Part shown: positions 35,968-44,891 of the stretch, in pieces
Layout of the letters: each line of letters begins with the position of its first letter
Numbering within the stretch: the stretch's first letter is position 1
Origin: CAVZTX01 sp963778375
GTDB lineage: Bacteria; Chloroflexota; Ktedonobacteria; Ktedonobacterales; Ktedonobacteraceae
DNA: 64,000 nucleotides
Assembly: GCA_963778375.1 (NCBI GenBank)
Contig: CAVZTX010000021.1
Coordinates: 1 to 64,000, forward strand
Direction: 5' to 3'
Notes under the pieces: model-generated
The model's input: only the letters and a program-made list of their open reading frames with translations
What the model was told of the DNA's origin: nothing
Databases searched by the model: none
Program-made: the position numbers and the translations under genes

Positions 35968-37371
35968 ATGAGTACTCAAACATATAGTACGGAACAGCTG
36001 GCATATGCTCCTGGGTTCCACATGGCCGAAAATTATGTGTTCAAGTCCGAGCGTGGGCTGAGCACGAAGATCGTTGAGCAGATCTCCGAAATGAAGGGCG
36101 AACCTGATTGGATGCGCAAGTTCCGCCTCAAGAGCCTGGCACTCTTTGAGAAACGCCCAATGCCCACCTGGGGCGCTGACCTTTCAGGGATAGACTTCGA
36201 CAATATCTACTACTATATCAAACCAGTCGCACAGCAAGGGAAAACCTGGGACGACATCCCATCAGACATCAAGGATACCTTTGATCGGCTGGGTATTCCG
36301 CAGGCGGAGCAGAAGTACCTGGCAGGCGTGACGGCACAGTACGAGAGTGAGGCGGTGTATCACAAGGTGCGCGAAGACCTGGAGAAGCTGGGCGTGATCT
36401 TCACCGACATGGATACGGCTCTGCGCTTGTATCCCGACATCCTCAAAGAGCACTTCGGCACCGTTATACCGCCGTCCGATAATAAATTCGCCTCGCTCAA
36501 TAGCGCGGTATGGAGTGGTGGTAGCTTTGTTTATGTGCCAGAGGGCGTGCGCGTTGAAATTCCTTTGCAGGCCTACTTCCGTATCAATGCCCAGAACATG
36601 GGTCAGTTCGAGCGCACGTTGATTATCGCCGCTCCTGGCTCCTATGTCCACTATGTGGAGGGGTGTACCGCCCCGACCTATGCAAGCGACAGCCTGCACA
36701 GCGCCGTCGTTGAGATCAAGGTGATGGAAGGTGCCCGCGTCCGCTATACAACCATCCAGAACTGGTCGAAGAACGTCTACAACCTCGTCACGAAGCGTGC
36801 AGCGGCCTACCGAGACGCAACAATGGAATGGGTCGATGGCAACCTTGGCTCGAAGGTGACGATGAAGTATCCGGCGGTCCTGCTGATGGAGCCAGGCGCT
36901 CGTGGCGATATCCTTTCGGTGGCATTCGCCAGCGATGGCATGCACTTGGATGCTGGTGCCAAGGTCACGCATCTTGCTCCGTACACCACTTCCCAGATAC
37001 TCTCGAAGTCGGTCTCGAAAGGAACTGGTCGGGCCTCATATCGAGGCCTGGTTCGCATCAACCAGGGGGCGCATCACACAAAATCCAATGTGCGCTGTGA
37101 CGCGCTCTTGCTCGATGAGAATGCTCGCACCGATACCTATCCAACCATTCGTGTCGAAGAGAACCAGACTGAGGTCGGCCACGAGGCAACCGTCTCGAAG
37201 GTCGGTGATGACCAGCTCTTCTACCTGATGAGCCGTGGCCTGGATGAGACCGAGGCCTACTCGTTAATCGTCAACGGTTTCATTGAGCCGATCACCAAGG
37301 AACTCCCGATGGAGTACGCGGTTGAGTTGAACCGCCTGATCCAGTTGGAGATGTCGGGTAGTGTGGGCTAA
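35968..37371 (+). CDS. sufB: SufB Fe-S cluster assembly scaffold protein
   Basis: A 467-residue SufB. It opens with the family N-terminus (YAPGFHMAENYVFKSERGLS) and continues with WSGGSFVYVPEGVRVEIPLQ, YVHYVEGCTAP (conserved Cys), ARVRYTTIQNWSKNVYNLVT, GARGDILSVAFA, and the C-terminal NVRCDALLLDENARTDTYP (the essential Cys) and EVGHEATVSKVGDDQLFYL. It forms the SufBCD scaffold on which Fe-S clusters are assembled in the cytosol. Unusually, no sufC, sufD, sufS or sufU is adjacent, so it is either an orphan copy or transcribed apart from the rest. Confidence 0.95.
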   Translation: MSTQTYSTEQLAYAPGFHMAENYVFKSERGLSTKIVEQISEMKGEPDWMRKFRLKSLALFEKRPMPTWGADLSGIDFDNIYYYIKPVAQQGKTWDDIPSDIKDTFDRLGIPQAEQKYLAGVTAQYESEAVYHKVREDLEKLGVIFTDMDTALRLYPDILKEHFGTVIPPSDNKFASLNSAVWSGGSFVYVPEGVRVEIPLQAYFRINAQNMGQFERTLIIAAPGSYVHYVEGCTAPTYASDSLHSAVVEIKVMEGARVRYTTIQNWSKNVYNLVTKRAAAYRDATMEWVDGNLGSKVTMKYPAVLLMEPGARGDILSVAFASDGMHLDAGAKVTHLAPYTTSQILSKSVSKGTGRASYRGLVRINQGAHHTKSNVRCDALLLDENARTDTYPTIRVEENQTEVGHEATVSKVGDDQLFYLMSRGLDETEAYSLIVNGFIEPITKELPMEYAVELNRLIQLEMSGSVG

Positions 37372-37436
37372 ACTAGAGCCTCAAATTAGGAGCAAAAGGG
37401 CGATTGCTTACGTAGCGTGTTTCATGGAAAAACATC

Positions 37437-38471
37437 CTAATTCTCTACATGCTGCGCAAGAAACTGCTGGAGGCGTGTGACATAGCGTCCCGGATTGCTG
37501 CCGTAGGCTCCGCAGTGGGATGCGTGTTCTACAAAATAGGTCTCGATCGGTGCCTGACAGGCCTGGGCAAGTGCGACCAGTCGCTGGGCGTGAGAGACAG
37601 GAATTAAAGAATCGTCTGCGCTATGAATGAATAATATAGGAGTAGTAGGCAGGGACGACACGGCTTGTACTGATGCTCTCTGCCGCACGAAACGTCGATC
37701 AGGCCGTGCAATCAAGGGATGACCAAAGCGCAGTCGAAACAATGGTCGACTGACGGCTACTGCGGCCCAGGAAAGAACTGGAATGGCACTCCGCAACCAT
37801 CGGAAGCATGGAGGCCAGGATGTGGTTCCTGTGGTCAGGTGATAATGGACGAGCCGACGTAGAATCTCATCCAGACGTGCATAAGGACTATCCGCAATAA
37901 TAGCCGCCACATCGAGCTGGGGCGGCAGGAGCAGAGCGACCGAGGCCCCCATCGAAAACCCATGCAGGATCAATTTTCCCAGCCGCGTCTCTGGTTGCTG
38001 TCGCGCTGCCTTCAAGACCGCTTCCAGGTCACGCACTTCAGCTATGCCTCCGCTGGTGACGGCACGAGCACTCTGGCCGTGCCCGCGAAAATCAAAGAGC
38101 AGGATGTTGTACCCGGACCGGTACTCCAGGGCAGCCACCGGGTGTAAATAATGCCTTGGGACGCGGAACCCATGGCAGAGAATGATCGTAGGTGCAGGAT
38201 GTGGCTGGGTCCAGAACTCCCCTTGGAGAAGCTTTCCATCAATTGTTCGGATGGAGAGCGGTCGTCGAAATGCATCGGGGGGCTCAGTTTCCCCCTCTGG
38301 CATGCCCCAGGTGAACTCATTTTCATCTAACTCGACATGTGAGTGGGTGAATTCATTCACAAATTTCCAGGCCAACATCAGAAGCGCACTGAGGACCATG
38401 AGACTAAGGAACGCACTGCTGCTGACCAGGCCAATGGCCCACCGGGGAAATCCTTTCATGGCTGGCTCCAT
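37437..38471 (-). CDS. Membrane-anchored alpha/beta hydrolase
   Basis: A 344-residue protein: one N-terminal membrane helix (about 10-32), then an alpha/beta-hydrolase fold with ILCHGFRVPRHYLHP (oxyanion region), LILHGFSMGASVALLLPP (nucleophile Ser), ILFIHSADDSLIPV (Asp) and VEHASHCGAYGS (His). It resembles the BAAT/prolyl-peptidase-like hydrolases. The substrate is unknown. It is convergent with sufB and transcribed alone. Confidence 0.85.
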   Translation of the reverse strand: MEPAMKGFPRWAIGLVSSSAFLSLMVLSALLMLAWKFVNEFTHSHVELDENEFTWGMPEGETEPPDAFRRPLSIRTIDGKLLQGEFWTQPHPAPTIILCHGFRVPRHYLHPVAALEYRSGYNILLFDFRGHGQSARAVTSGGIAEVRDLEAVLKAARQQPETRLGKLILHGFSMGASVALLLPPQLDVAAIIADSPYARLDEILRRLVHYHLTTGTTSWPPCFRWLRSAIPVLSWAAVAVSRPLFRLRFGHPLIARPDRRFVRQRASVQAVSSLPTTPILFIHSADDSLIPVSHAQRLVALAQACQAPIETYFVEHASHCGAYGSNPGRYVTRLQQFLAQHVEN

Positions 38472-38725
38472 TCGTTATATACTCTGCTTTTCTTATAAGT
38501 TAGAGTATCCAGTGAGGGAAAAAGTGTCAGAGAAGAGGGGAGGAAGCTCAAAACTGATCTAGGAAGGACTAATAATCTTTGAGGACATGCTGGTAAGGGA
38601 ATAAACTGTATCCTAAGTGTGTTATAATAGGTGTATGACATTAAAAAATAATTGTATCGCTTCTGTGAGAAACGGTTTCTTCGAGCGTCAATGCATTCAG
38701 AAATGTCGCACAGGAGCATATTAAC

Positions 38726-39040
38726 ATGAGATTGTATGTTGGGGGACTTCCCTATCAAACGACTGAACACGATCTGATCGATCTTTTCGAACAGGTCGGA
38801 CAAGTGACCGAGGTCTCGGTCATCACTGATCGCGAAACAGGACGAAGCAAGGGCTTTGGCTTTGTCGAGATGAGTGACGAACAAGCAGCACGAACCGCCA
38901 TTGAGCGGCTGAACGGCACTCTTCTTGGGGACCGCACTATCACGGTCAACGAGGCACGCGAGCGTCAATCAACCGGTAGCAGAGGCTACCAGGGAAGAGA
39001 GCGGCGTTCAAATAATGGCTACCGGAGCGATCGGTACTAA
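38726..39040 (+). CDS. RRM-type RNA-binding protein
   Basis: A 104-residue single RRM: RNP2 LYVGGLPY (3-10), RNP1 SKGFGFVEM (about 46-54), and an Arg/Gly/Ser-rich tail (about 80-104). This is the cyanobacterial/Chloroflexota cold-induced Rbp type. A TATAAT (38623-38628) lies about 100 bp upstream, giving a longish leader of the kind seen before cold-regulated genes. It ends in a strong terminator at 39073. Confidence 0.92.
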   Translation: MRLYVGGLPYQTTEHDLIDLFEQVGQVTEVSVITDRETGRSKGFGFVEMSDEQAARTAIERLNGTLLGDRTITVNEARERQSTGSRGYQGRERRSNNGYRSDRY

Positions 39041-39072
39041 ATTCCGACGCCTAATAGCGTAACTATCCAAAC

Positions 39073-39112
39073 AAAAACAGAAGGCGAGCAATCGAGTTCG
39101 CCTTCTGTTTTT
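39073..39112 (+). terminator. Rho-independent terminator of the RRM gene
   Basis: 15-bp perfectly complementary arms (AAAAACAGAAGGCGA at 39073-39087 and its complement at 39098-39112), a 10-base loop, and the second arm ends in a T5 run. The symmetrical A-run means it could also serve the convergent minus-strand gene. Confidence 0.9.
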
Positions 39113-39157
39113 ACTTCCATCTACATATAGTCAGTCTCCCCTTCTTTAAGAAGCTGA

Positions 39158-39430
39158 TTAGAGTAAGCAGATTTTCATACCGAAGCAGAGATCATAAATA
39201 TTTCCGTCTTTGGCAATGAAGTAGTAGCCCGCTGGCACACGCTCTTTAATGTTGTAATCACCGACATGCAAGAATTCGGCCTGTTTCACCTTTCCCTCTA
39301 TCCATTTTCCATGCAGTAGGATAGCGATAGATGAGCCGCTCGTTACCTCTTGTCCATGTTCAGGGTCATCTAGAGCGTAGCGACCTCCATTAGTAGATGG
39401 AACAAGAATGTGCATGCTGTCATTACGCAT
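39158..39430 (-). CDS. Small beta-rich protein (DUF5348-like)
   Basis: A 90-residue protein with GRYALDDPEHGQEVTSGSSI, AILLHGKWIEGKV and AGYYFIAKDG, the layout of DUF5348 (a short beta-barrel-like module of unknown function). No good ribosome site is present. It converges with the RRM gene across the shared terminator. Confidence 0.55.
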   Translation of the reverse strand: MRNDSMHILVPSTNGGRYALDDPEHGQEVTSGSSIAILLHGKWIEGKVKQAEFLHVGDYNIKERVPAGYYFIAKDGNIYDLCFGMKICLL

Positions 39431-39542
39431 AGGTGATACTCTCTTTCTTGCCGTAGCCCGCCAGCGTCAAATCCTCACTCAAGTGGTGTACTGTACCGGT
39501 ACTCGAAAGATTGTCTGGATTGCTTCAATTGGACAGTGAGCG

Positions 39543-39725
39543 CTACCTCATTGTTGGCACTTCTACGGGTTGGTCCTTCGAATGATCTAGAGTGTCCTCT
39601 ATGACTCGAGTATGGCTCCATTTCTTTCTCTCTGCTCGCCCCTCGGGTGGAAACCGTACGTCGTGGAACCAGAGTCCACCAAGACCAATGACGCTGAAAA
39701 GGAACGCGAATAGTATTAATGTCAT
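39543..39725 (-). CDS. Small single-pass membrane protein
   Basis: 60 residues from ATG 39725, chosen because AAAGGAGAG lies 5 bases upstream; a start further upstream at 39773 lacks such a site. An N-terminal hydrophobic helix (about 2-20) is followed by a charged tail. Function is unknown. Confidence 0.6.
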   Translation of the reverse strand: MTLILFAFLFSVIGLGGLWFHDVRFPPEGRAERKKWSHTRVIEDTLDHSKDQPVEVPTMR

Positions 39726-40130
39726 TTTGCTCTCCTTTACTGTTACTGTGTACTCAACACACTTCTTGCTCACAATGAGTATGCATTGATGCGAGGAGAA
39801 GATGAAGTTGATGGCTCTTCCTCATCGCTGTCACATCTTTCAGAACCTGACGCATTCGTTATTCATTGTAAGTGGCATCGCTGAAGAGTGAACAAGACCA
39901 TCTTGGATATCACGCTCCCATGATGGAGATGTGCTCTGAGCACCGTTTCATACGAGGAACATAGCTGAAGGGGAATGACTCATAAACATATCTATGAGAC
40001 ACTTTAAGTATACAATATTTTTTAGGAAAATACAATATTTATCAAAGAAACAAGGAGGATGAATGAATTATTTTTAGTTGGTTTCCTTAAAAGGAAATTA
40101 AACAATAATAAAGTTTTTCTCCTGATAATG

Positions 40131-40160
40131 CTGACAGGACGATAAAATATATGCTATACT
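40131..40160 (+). promoter_or_regulatory. Probable promoter of the receiver gene
   Basis: CTGACA (40131-40136), 18 bases, TATACT (40155-40160) preceded by TGC (extended -10). The 39726-40130 stretch upstream is A+T-rich with repeated TACAATATTT words and no visible gene. Confidence 0.5.
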
Positions 40161-40207
40161 ATATGGGAGAGTTTATTTGCTTCCTATGCATGAAGAGAAG
40201 GTGTTCT

Positions 40208-40621
40208 ATGCTTCAGTTGTACCAAAAGAAATCTTCAGTAAGAATGCAGACCATCCTGAAATCCATTCTTATCGTAGAAGATGATGCAAATGTTGGCTCG
40301 TATCTCATTGAGGCAATAAGACAAGAAAGCCCCTATCATTCGCTGTTGGTCGTGAGTAGTGAACGTGCATTGGAAGTCGTGAAACATATCAAACCTGACC
40401 TCTTCCTCCTGGATTATCACCTATCCTCTATGAATGGTATCGACCTGTATGACAGGCTGCATGCCATAGAGGGACTCCAAGCTATTCCAGCGATCATCAT
40501 GAGTGCAAGCTTACCACAAGAACTGCTTGATAAAGAGATTCAGCAACGTCATCTTACTGCTTTGCCTTGTCCTCATGAACTGGATGCTCTGCTCGCTACC
40601 CTTAAGAATTTGTTAGCCTAA
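40208..40621 (+). CDS. Stand-alone response-regulator receiver domain, degenerate
   Basis: 137 residues from ATG 40208; an ATG at 40232 is also possible. A receiver fold: SILIVEDDANVGSYL (acidic pocket), DLFLLDYHLSS (phospho-acceptor Asp), AIIMSASLP. The nearly invariant Lys in the beta5 loop is replaced: LPCPHELDAL where a KPF-type motif is expected. Phospho-switching is therefore probably altered. There is no output domain. It is followed by the relic of a NarL-type regulator, so it may once have been part of a two-gene signalling unit. Confidence 0.75.
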   Translation: MLQLYQKKSSVRMQTILKSILIVEDDANVGSYLIEAIRQESPYHSLLVVSSERALEVVKHIKPDLFLLDYHLSSMNGIDLYDRLHAIEGLQAIPAIIMSASLPQELLDKEIQQRHLTALPCPHELDALLATLKNLLA

Positions 40622-40645
40622 GTACTTGTCATCGCAGTATACTTC

Positions 40646-40747
40646 ATGATTACCCTCATTCTTGTTGACGACCATATAGTTGTCAGAAAAGGCTGCGTCT
40701 CCTACTGGAGTATGTTGCGGTGGGTGAAATCGTCAAGGAGAAGTCTG
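40646..40747 (+). pseudogene. N-terminal relic of a NarL/LuxR-type response regulator
   Basis: ATG 40646 gives ITLILVDDHIVVRKG, the canonical N-terminus of NarL-type regulators. One base later in frame the text continues as LRLLLEYVAVGEIVKEKSDD, then stops. The rest of the receiver and the HTH are missing. By chance the first frame runs into the RDD gene, making a false longer reading. Confidence 0.72.
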
Positions 40748-41296
40748 ATGACTAGTTCTTTTGTAGCCTTTCGGCTTCGTACACTAGCATTTTTGCTTGA
40801 TTACATTTTGATCACAGTGTACATTAGTGTGCTTGTCGTTGTCAGCATCTTGCTTGGCTATGGCCCACTCAAGATGTTCTTCCTAAAGTTGTTTGCAGAC
40901 CCCAATTCCAGTGAAATCACGGCTTTTCTCTTGCTCGTTCTGCCGATCCTTCTCTACTTCGCGCTGTTTGAATGCTTTCCCTGGCAGGCTACCTGGGGAA
41001 AGCGGAAGATGGGTCTGCTGGTGACTACTACTCATGGGAAGCGGCTAAGTTTGGCACGGTCACTTCTGCGTTCACTATTGAAGTTCGTGCCTTGGGAGTT
41101 AACCCATGCCTGCCTCTGGCGCATTCCAGGCTGGCCTCTGGCCCCTAAGGTATTTCCGCCACTCATCGTGATCGGATTAGTGCTCGTCTGGGTAATTGTG
41201 GGTGTATACGTGCTGAGCTTGTTCATCAGTAAGACCCATCAGACACTCTACGATTTGCTTGCGAGAACATGTGTTGTCAAAAGTGCATCAGGCTGA
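40748..41296 (+). CDS. RDD-family membrane protein
   Basis: 182 residues from ATG 40748, which has AAGGAGAAG 6 bases upstream. RLRTLAFLLDYILI is the RDD signature (Arg and Asp in the first helix), followed by two further helices and GKRKMGLLVTTTHGKRLSLA. RDD proteins are small, possibly transport-related membrane proteins. The alternative start at 40646 is rejected because that part is a NarL relic. 41297-41577 contains no gene that I can see. Confidence 0.8.
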   Translation: MTSSFVAFRLRTLAFLLDYILITVYISVLVVVSILLGYGPLKMFFLKLFADPNSSEITAFLLLVLPILLYFALFECFPWQATWGKRKMGLLVTTTHGKRLSLARSLLRSLLKFVPWELTHACLWRIPGWPLAPKVFPPLIVIGLVLVWVIVGVYVLSLFISKTHQTLYDLLARTCVVKSASG

Positions 41297-41577
41297 CCGC
41301 TATGGACGAGGAGGATGCCCCTTGTATGTCCAGTGAAATGCCCATACCATATACCAGCTTCTAGCCATTCTATGATAAATTGTGATCCAGTTCATAGTAT
41401 TGCCTAAAATTAATAGATATAATGTAACGTATAAACTAATAAGAAAAGGAGATAAAAAAATAAACGTATTGAAATCAATATATATACTCTAGAGCTTATG
41501 CTCTTTATCATCAGTCCGTTTCGTGCTTGCCCTTATATCGTAAAAACTCTGATATCAAAAAGAAAGAAAATTTCATT

Positions 41578-43065
41578 ATGAACAAGCACATTAAGCGTTT
41601 CCTGCTTTTCTTCTGCGCGGGACTTGCGCTCCTCTTCGGCCTTCTGGTAACCTTGCCAGCGGCCTTTGCCATGTATTCGCAACCCCTTCTCGCCAGTCAG
41701 GCCTTTCAAAGCGACACGATTGCTACAACTCATCCAACTATTCAGCTTTCTAGCACATCGGGTCCTCCCACAACGCAACTTACTGTAAGAGGAGCGGGCT
41801 TTGGCAATCGTGAGCAGATTTCCATCACAATAGATTCGACCCCAATAGGAAGTTCCAGGACTAGTCATACTGGTACATTTTCCAGCAAGATCACAATTCC
41901 TGCCTATGTAAGTCCTGGCAACTTTGTTGTGCAGGCTACAGGCAAGACAAGTGGGCGCTTCGCCCAGGTGAACTTCCTTGTACAAACCAATTGGAACATG
42001 TTTGGTGACAACGCGCAGCATTCACACTTTAATCCATATGAGAACGTGATTGGCACTGGCGATGTGGTCAAATTGTCGAATAGCTGGGTCTATCCCACCG
42101 GGTCCGTGATCGGCTCCTCGCCAGCAGTGGTCAACGGCGTGGTCTACGTTGGCTCGAATGATGGCAATATCTATGCCATTGACGCTACAACGGGTGCAAA
42201 GCTGTGGAGCTATTCTGTGGGGGCTGGCATTGTGCAGTCCTCGCCAGCAGTAGCTAAGGGAGTGGTTTACGTCGGTCAGTATATCGACGCCACTTCTGCC
42301 AATCTGTATGCTCTCAATGCTAAGACAGGTGTGAAGATATGGAGCTTCACCGCAGGAGGCAGTATCGGTTCCTCTCCAACAGTCGTCAACAATGTTGTCT
42401 ACTTTGGTGCGGGTGATGGCAGCGTGTATGCCCTCAACGCTGCAAACGGTGCGAAGTTGTGGAGCTATACTACCGGTGGCATCGACTACTCCTCACCAGC
42501 AGTGGACGATGGGATTGTTTATATCGGCTCGGATGATGGCACCGTGTATGCTCTTAATGCTGCAAGTGGTGCGAAGCTGTGGAGCTACAACACTGGACTC
42601 GGCATTGAGTCCTCGCCAGCAGTAGCTAATGATGTTGTCTTTATAGGTGGATATGATGGCACCGTCTATGCCCTTAATGCTAAAACTGGTACAAAGTTGT
42701 GGAGCTTTACGACTGGGAATACCATTTACTCCTCTCCCGCAGTAGCCAACGGCGTGGTTTATATTGGCTCAGGTGATGGTAATATGTATGCTTTCAACGC
42801 TGCAAACGGCTCGATGCTGTGGAGTTACAATACTGGAAGTTACATCGAGTCTTCCCCAACCGTAGCCAACGGCCTTGTCTATATCGGTACACAGGACGAT
42901 ACGATCTATATCCTCGACGCCACAACAGGTGCAAAGCTGTGGAGTGCTACGATGGGAAACCCGTTAGCCCTCCAGGGTATCAGTTCCTCTCCAGCAGTTG
43001 CCGATGGCAGGATCTATATTGGCTCGCGTGATGGTGCCCTCTATAGCTTCTGCATGTGTGGGTAG
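41578..43065 (+). CDS. Secreted IPT/TIG plus PQQ-type beta-propeller protein
   Basis: 495 residues from ATG 41578, the start that places a signal peptide (KRFLLFFCAGLALLFGLLV, then AFA cleavage region) at the N-terminus. Residues about 55-140 resemble an IPT/TIG-like beta-sandwich (STSGPPTTQLTVRGAGFGNR). From about 165 to 495 there are eight PQQ/YVTN-like repeats of about 39 residues, each with SSPAVxxGVVYIGSxDG and YALNAxxGAKLWSY. The DNA is correspondingly repetitive. It probably forms an extracellular eight-bladed propeller; there is no catalytic motif, so binding or scaffold is the likely role. Confidence 0.88.
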   Translation: MNKHIKRFLLFFCAGLALLFGLLVTLPAAFAMYSQPLLASQAFQSDTIATTHPTIQLSSTSGPPTTQLTVRGAGFGNREQISITIDSTPIGSSRTSHTGTFSSKITIPAYVSPGNFVVQATGKTSGRFAQVNFLVQTNWNMFGDNAQHSHFNPYENVIGTGDVVKLSNSWVYPTGSVIGSSPAVVNGVVYVGSNDGNIYAIDATTGAKLWSYSVGAGIVQSSPAVAKGVVYVGQYIDATSANLYALNAKTGVKIWSFTAGGSIGSSPTVVNNVVYFGAGDGSVYALNAANGAKLWSYTTGGIDYSSPAVDDGIVYIGSDDGTVYALNAASGAKLWSYNTGLGIESSPAVANDVVFIGGYDGTVYALNAKTGTKLWSFTTGNTIYSSPAVANGVVYIGSGDGNMYAFNAANGSMLWSYNTGSYIESSPTVANGLVYIGTQDDTIYILDATTGAKLWSATMGNPLALQGISSSPAVADGRIYIGSRDGALYSFCMCG

Positions 43066-43174
43066 ATACGAAACTGTAATCGTGAACAGACTGACTTCCT
43101 AAAAAGTTGTCAGCCTGTCGAACGAGCAGCAAGTATCTCTGAGGCTGAAGATGTTGAAGTATGATTGCCCTTGC

Positions 43175-43366
43175 CTATAGTGTTACAAGCTCAATGTATG
43201 CATCTTCATCAACACGTGCTGAGAAGAGCTTTGTCTCGTTTGTCCCATCCATAAGCACGTACACCACTCCTCCATCGGTTGCATAGACTCTGCCAGTCTC
43301 TTGAGTGCGTATCAAGCGCACGCGATCACCTTCCTGAAAGTAGGTGCCTTCTCCATTTGTCTCCAT
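43175..43366 (-). CDS. Small KOW/SH3-like protein
   Basis: A 63-residue protein: GDRVRLIRTQETGRVYATDG then VVYVLMDG, a KOW/Tudor-like beta-barrel pattern. AAGAAGGAGACAAAGCT lies before the ATG. Possible nucleic-acid or protein binding; the family is not identified. Confidence 0.6.
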   Translation of the reverse strand: METNGEGTYFQEGDRVRLIRTQETGRVYATDGGVVYVLMDGTNETKLFSARVDEDAYIELVTL

Positions 43367-43450
43367 AGCTTTGTCTCCTTCTTATGTTCTTCTGAGTATA
43401 CCACATGTTGCACTTTGTTTATGGATGAGCAAGGGAGTTGATCGAATATA

Positions 43451-43459
43451 TGGTATAAT
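43451..43459 (+). promoter_or_regulatory. Extended -10 promoter (TGGTATAAT)
   Basis: A consensus TATAAT (43454-43459) with an upstream TGG; no clear -35. It lies about 100 bp before the zinc-ribbon gene and is the likely promoter of 43563-44679. Confidence 0.5.
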
Positions 43460-43562
43460 GGGTAGACGCTGTATCGTGCATTGTTGCTCAGGGTAGAGTG
43501 TCTATTGTAAGCCATACGATACAGGAGCATTGGGTTATACACCCAGGAATTGAGAAAGAACT

Positions 43563-43922
43563 ATGACATTCAGTGATCAAACCCTGAATTGTCGCGACTG
43601 TAATCAAGCATTTGTGTTCACTGTTGGCGAACAGGAATTGTATGCCAGCCGTGGACTGATGTATTCTCCAAGCCGCTGTCCCTCGTGCAGTGCTGTACAC
43701 AAAGCGCAGGCTAGTGAAAGATCGAGCAGCTATAAGAGTAGTCGCAGTGGCGGTTTCCACGAACCCCACCAGATGTATACCATCATTTGTTCTCGATGTG
43801 GGAATGAGGCACAAGTGCCTTTCCAACCACAAGGCGACAGAGCAGTGTATTGTAGCAACTGTTATCAGCGACAAGGCTCTGATCGCATAAGTGGCCACCA
43901 ACCGCGTTGGCACTCCTCATGA
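43563..43922 (+). CDS. Double zinc-ribbon protein
   Basis: A 119-residue protein with two CxxC pairs in the first half (CRDCNQAF, CPSC) and two in the second (CSRCGNEAQVPF, YCSNCYQRQ), joined by a Ser-rich linker. The first half matches zf-trcl, the second the CxxC_CxxC_SSSS type. Such proteins bind zinc and often nucleic acid. It starts a run of three small plus-strand genes. Confidence 0.82.
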   Translation: MTFSDQTLNCRDCNQAFVFTVGEQELYASRGLMYSPSRCPSCSAVHKAQASERSSSYKSSRSGGFHEPHQMYTIICSRCGNEAQVPFQPQGDRAVYCSNCYQRQGSDRISGHQPRWHSS

Positions 43923-43953
43923 GTGAGATACCTGGTATCAGAAGGGGTCTCAA

Positions 43954-44421
43954 ATGAAGTTAAACGGCCAATCCCGTTCGTTTGTCAAACAAGTGCAGGT
44001 GGACTTACTGGCACTCAGTGATGCTGACCTCTTTCATACAATTCATCAGTGGGTAAATGGGAGAAATCCATCTGGTCTGTCTTTTGATGTACCAGAAGAC
44101 ACTCGTTTTGCTTTAGGATATACCCATGCAATTGCAGAGACCGAAACTCTTCCTTCTCCAGGAGGGGATGAGCCAGTAGCAGAAAGTGAAGGATCAGCGT
44201 TTTGGCATGCACCTTCGCCTCCTCAACTGCGAACCCTCCTTGCTGCAATGGATGTGCATATGTTTGCGCAACATGTCATCCCCCTCGCATTCCAATCGCT
44301 GCATACGATCTATCCTGAATGGTATGATGGAATAACATTCAATGCACATCTTGCCAACCACCTGCGTCAGCTAAGTATGAAGCGACGAATCATGACCAAA
44401 GAGCAGAGCATCCGTACCTGA
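43954..44421 (+). CDS. Hypothetical protein, 155 residues
   Basis: A soluble protein with no recognised family. It has VQVDLLALSDADLFHTIHQW near the start, an acidic middle (GGDEPVAESEGS) and a His-rich helix (MDVHMFAQHVIPLAFQSLHT). It starts 31 bp after the zinc-ribbon gene, probably in the same transcript. Confidence 0.6.
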   Translation: MKLNGQSRSFVKQVQVDLLALSDADLFHTIHQWVNGRNPSGLSFDVPEDTRFALGYTHAIAETETLPSPGGDEPVAESEGSAFWHAPSPPQLRTLLAAMDVHMFAQHVIPLAFQSLHTIYPEWYDGITFNAHLANHLRQLSMKRRIMTKEQSIRT

Positions 44422-44478
44422 GCAATTCTGCCTCATCAGATGAAGAAGTGTATTCGGTAAAGAAGAAAGCGTTGAGAA

Positions 44479-44679
44479 ATGAAGTACTATGTCACTTATT
44501 GTATCACCCATCCTCAGTATACCCCTACGACATCTACAGGTATGGTGGAAGCACGCACGCGCCTGGATTTAGATGTTCGGCTGGCGAGGGGAGTAGCGAA
44601 GTGGAAGAAACAGGGTTATGCTATTGAGATTGTGAAAGTTGCGAGCATTGGCGATATTCAAAATGCTCTACATGAGTAA
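44479..44679 (+). CDS. Small hypothetical protein, 66 residues
   Basis: YYVTYCITHPQYTPTTSTGM, then LDLDVRLARGVAKWKKQGYA. Short alpha/beta layout and no known family. It lies 57 bp after the previous gene and before a strong hairpin (44738), which would terminate the transcript. Confidence 0.55.
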   Translation: MKYYVTYCITHPQYTPTTSTGMVEARTRLDLDVRLARGVAKWKKQGYAIEIVKVASIGDIQNALHE

Positions 44680-44737
44680 AATGTAACTCTTCAGACCTCC
44701 TCTTATAGACCAGGCAGCATAAGATGCAATTGTTGAC

Positions 44738-44799
44738 TTGCTCAGAATTGGAGAGACCTGCTACTATCAAGGATAGCAGGTCTCTCCAATTCTGAGCAA
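44738..44799 (+). terminator. 26-bp perfect hairpin, probable terminator
   Basis: Arms 44738-44763 and 44774-44799 are exact reverse complements (starting TTGCTCAGAATTGGAGAGAC) with a 10-base loop; TTGTATTTT follows. It lies between the 44479 gene and the methyltransferase. Its length exceeds ordinary terminators, so a small mobile inverted-repeat element is an alternative. Confidence 0.7.
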
Positions 44800-44891
44800 A
44801 TTGTATTTTAAATGAGCTAGACCTTGGAATATTGAGAATGGATCCGCCAAATTCCTATACGAGCGATTAACTAGTTTCGGCAACGGGGCTA

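Noticed and set aside
40646..41296. A single 216-residue protein joining a receiver-like start to the RDD domain
   Set aside because: The first 34 codons are the start of a NarL regulator that shifts frame; the RDD gene has its own ribosome site and ATG at 40748.
42090..43050. Tandem DNA repeats within the PQQ protein
   Set aside because: They are in frame and encode beta-propeller blades.
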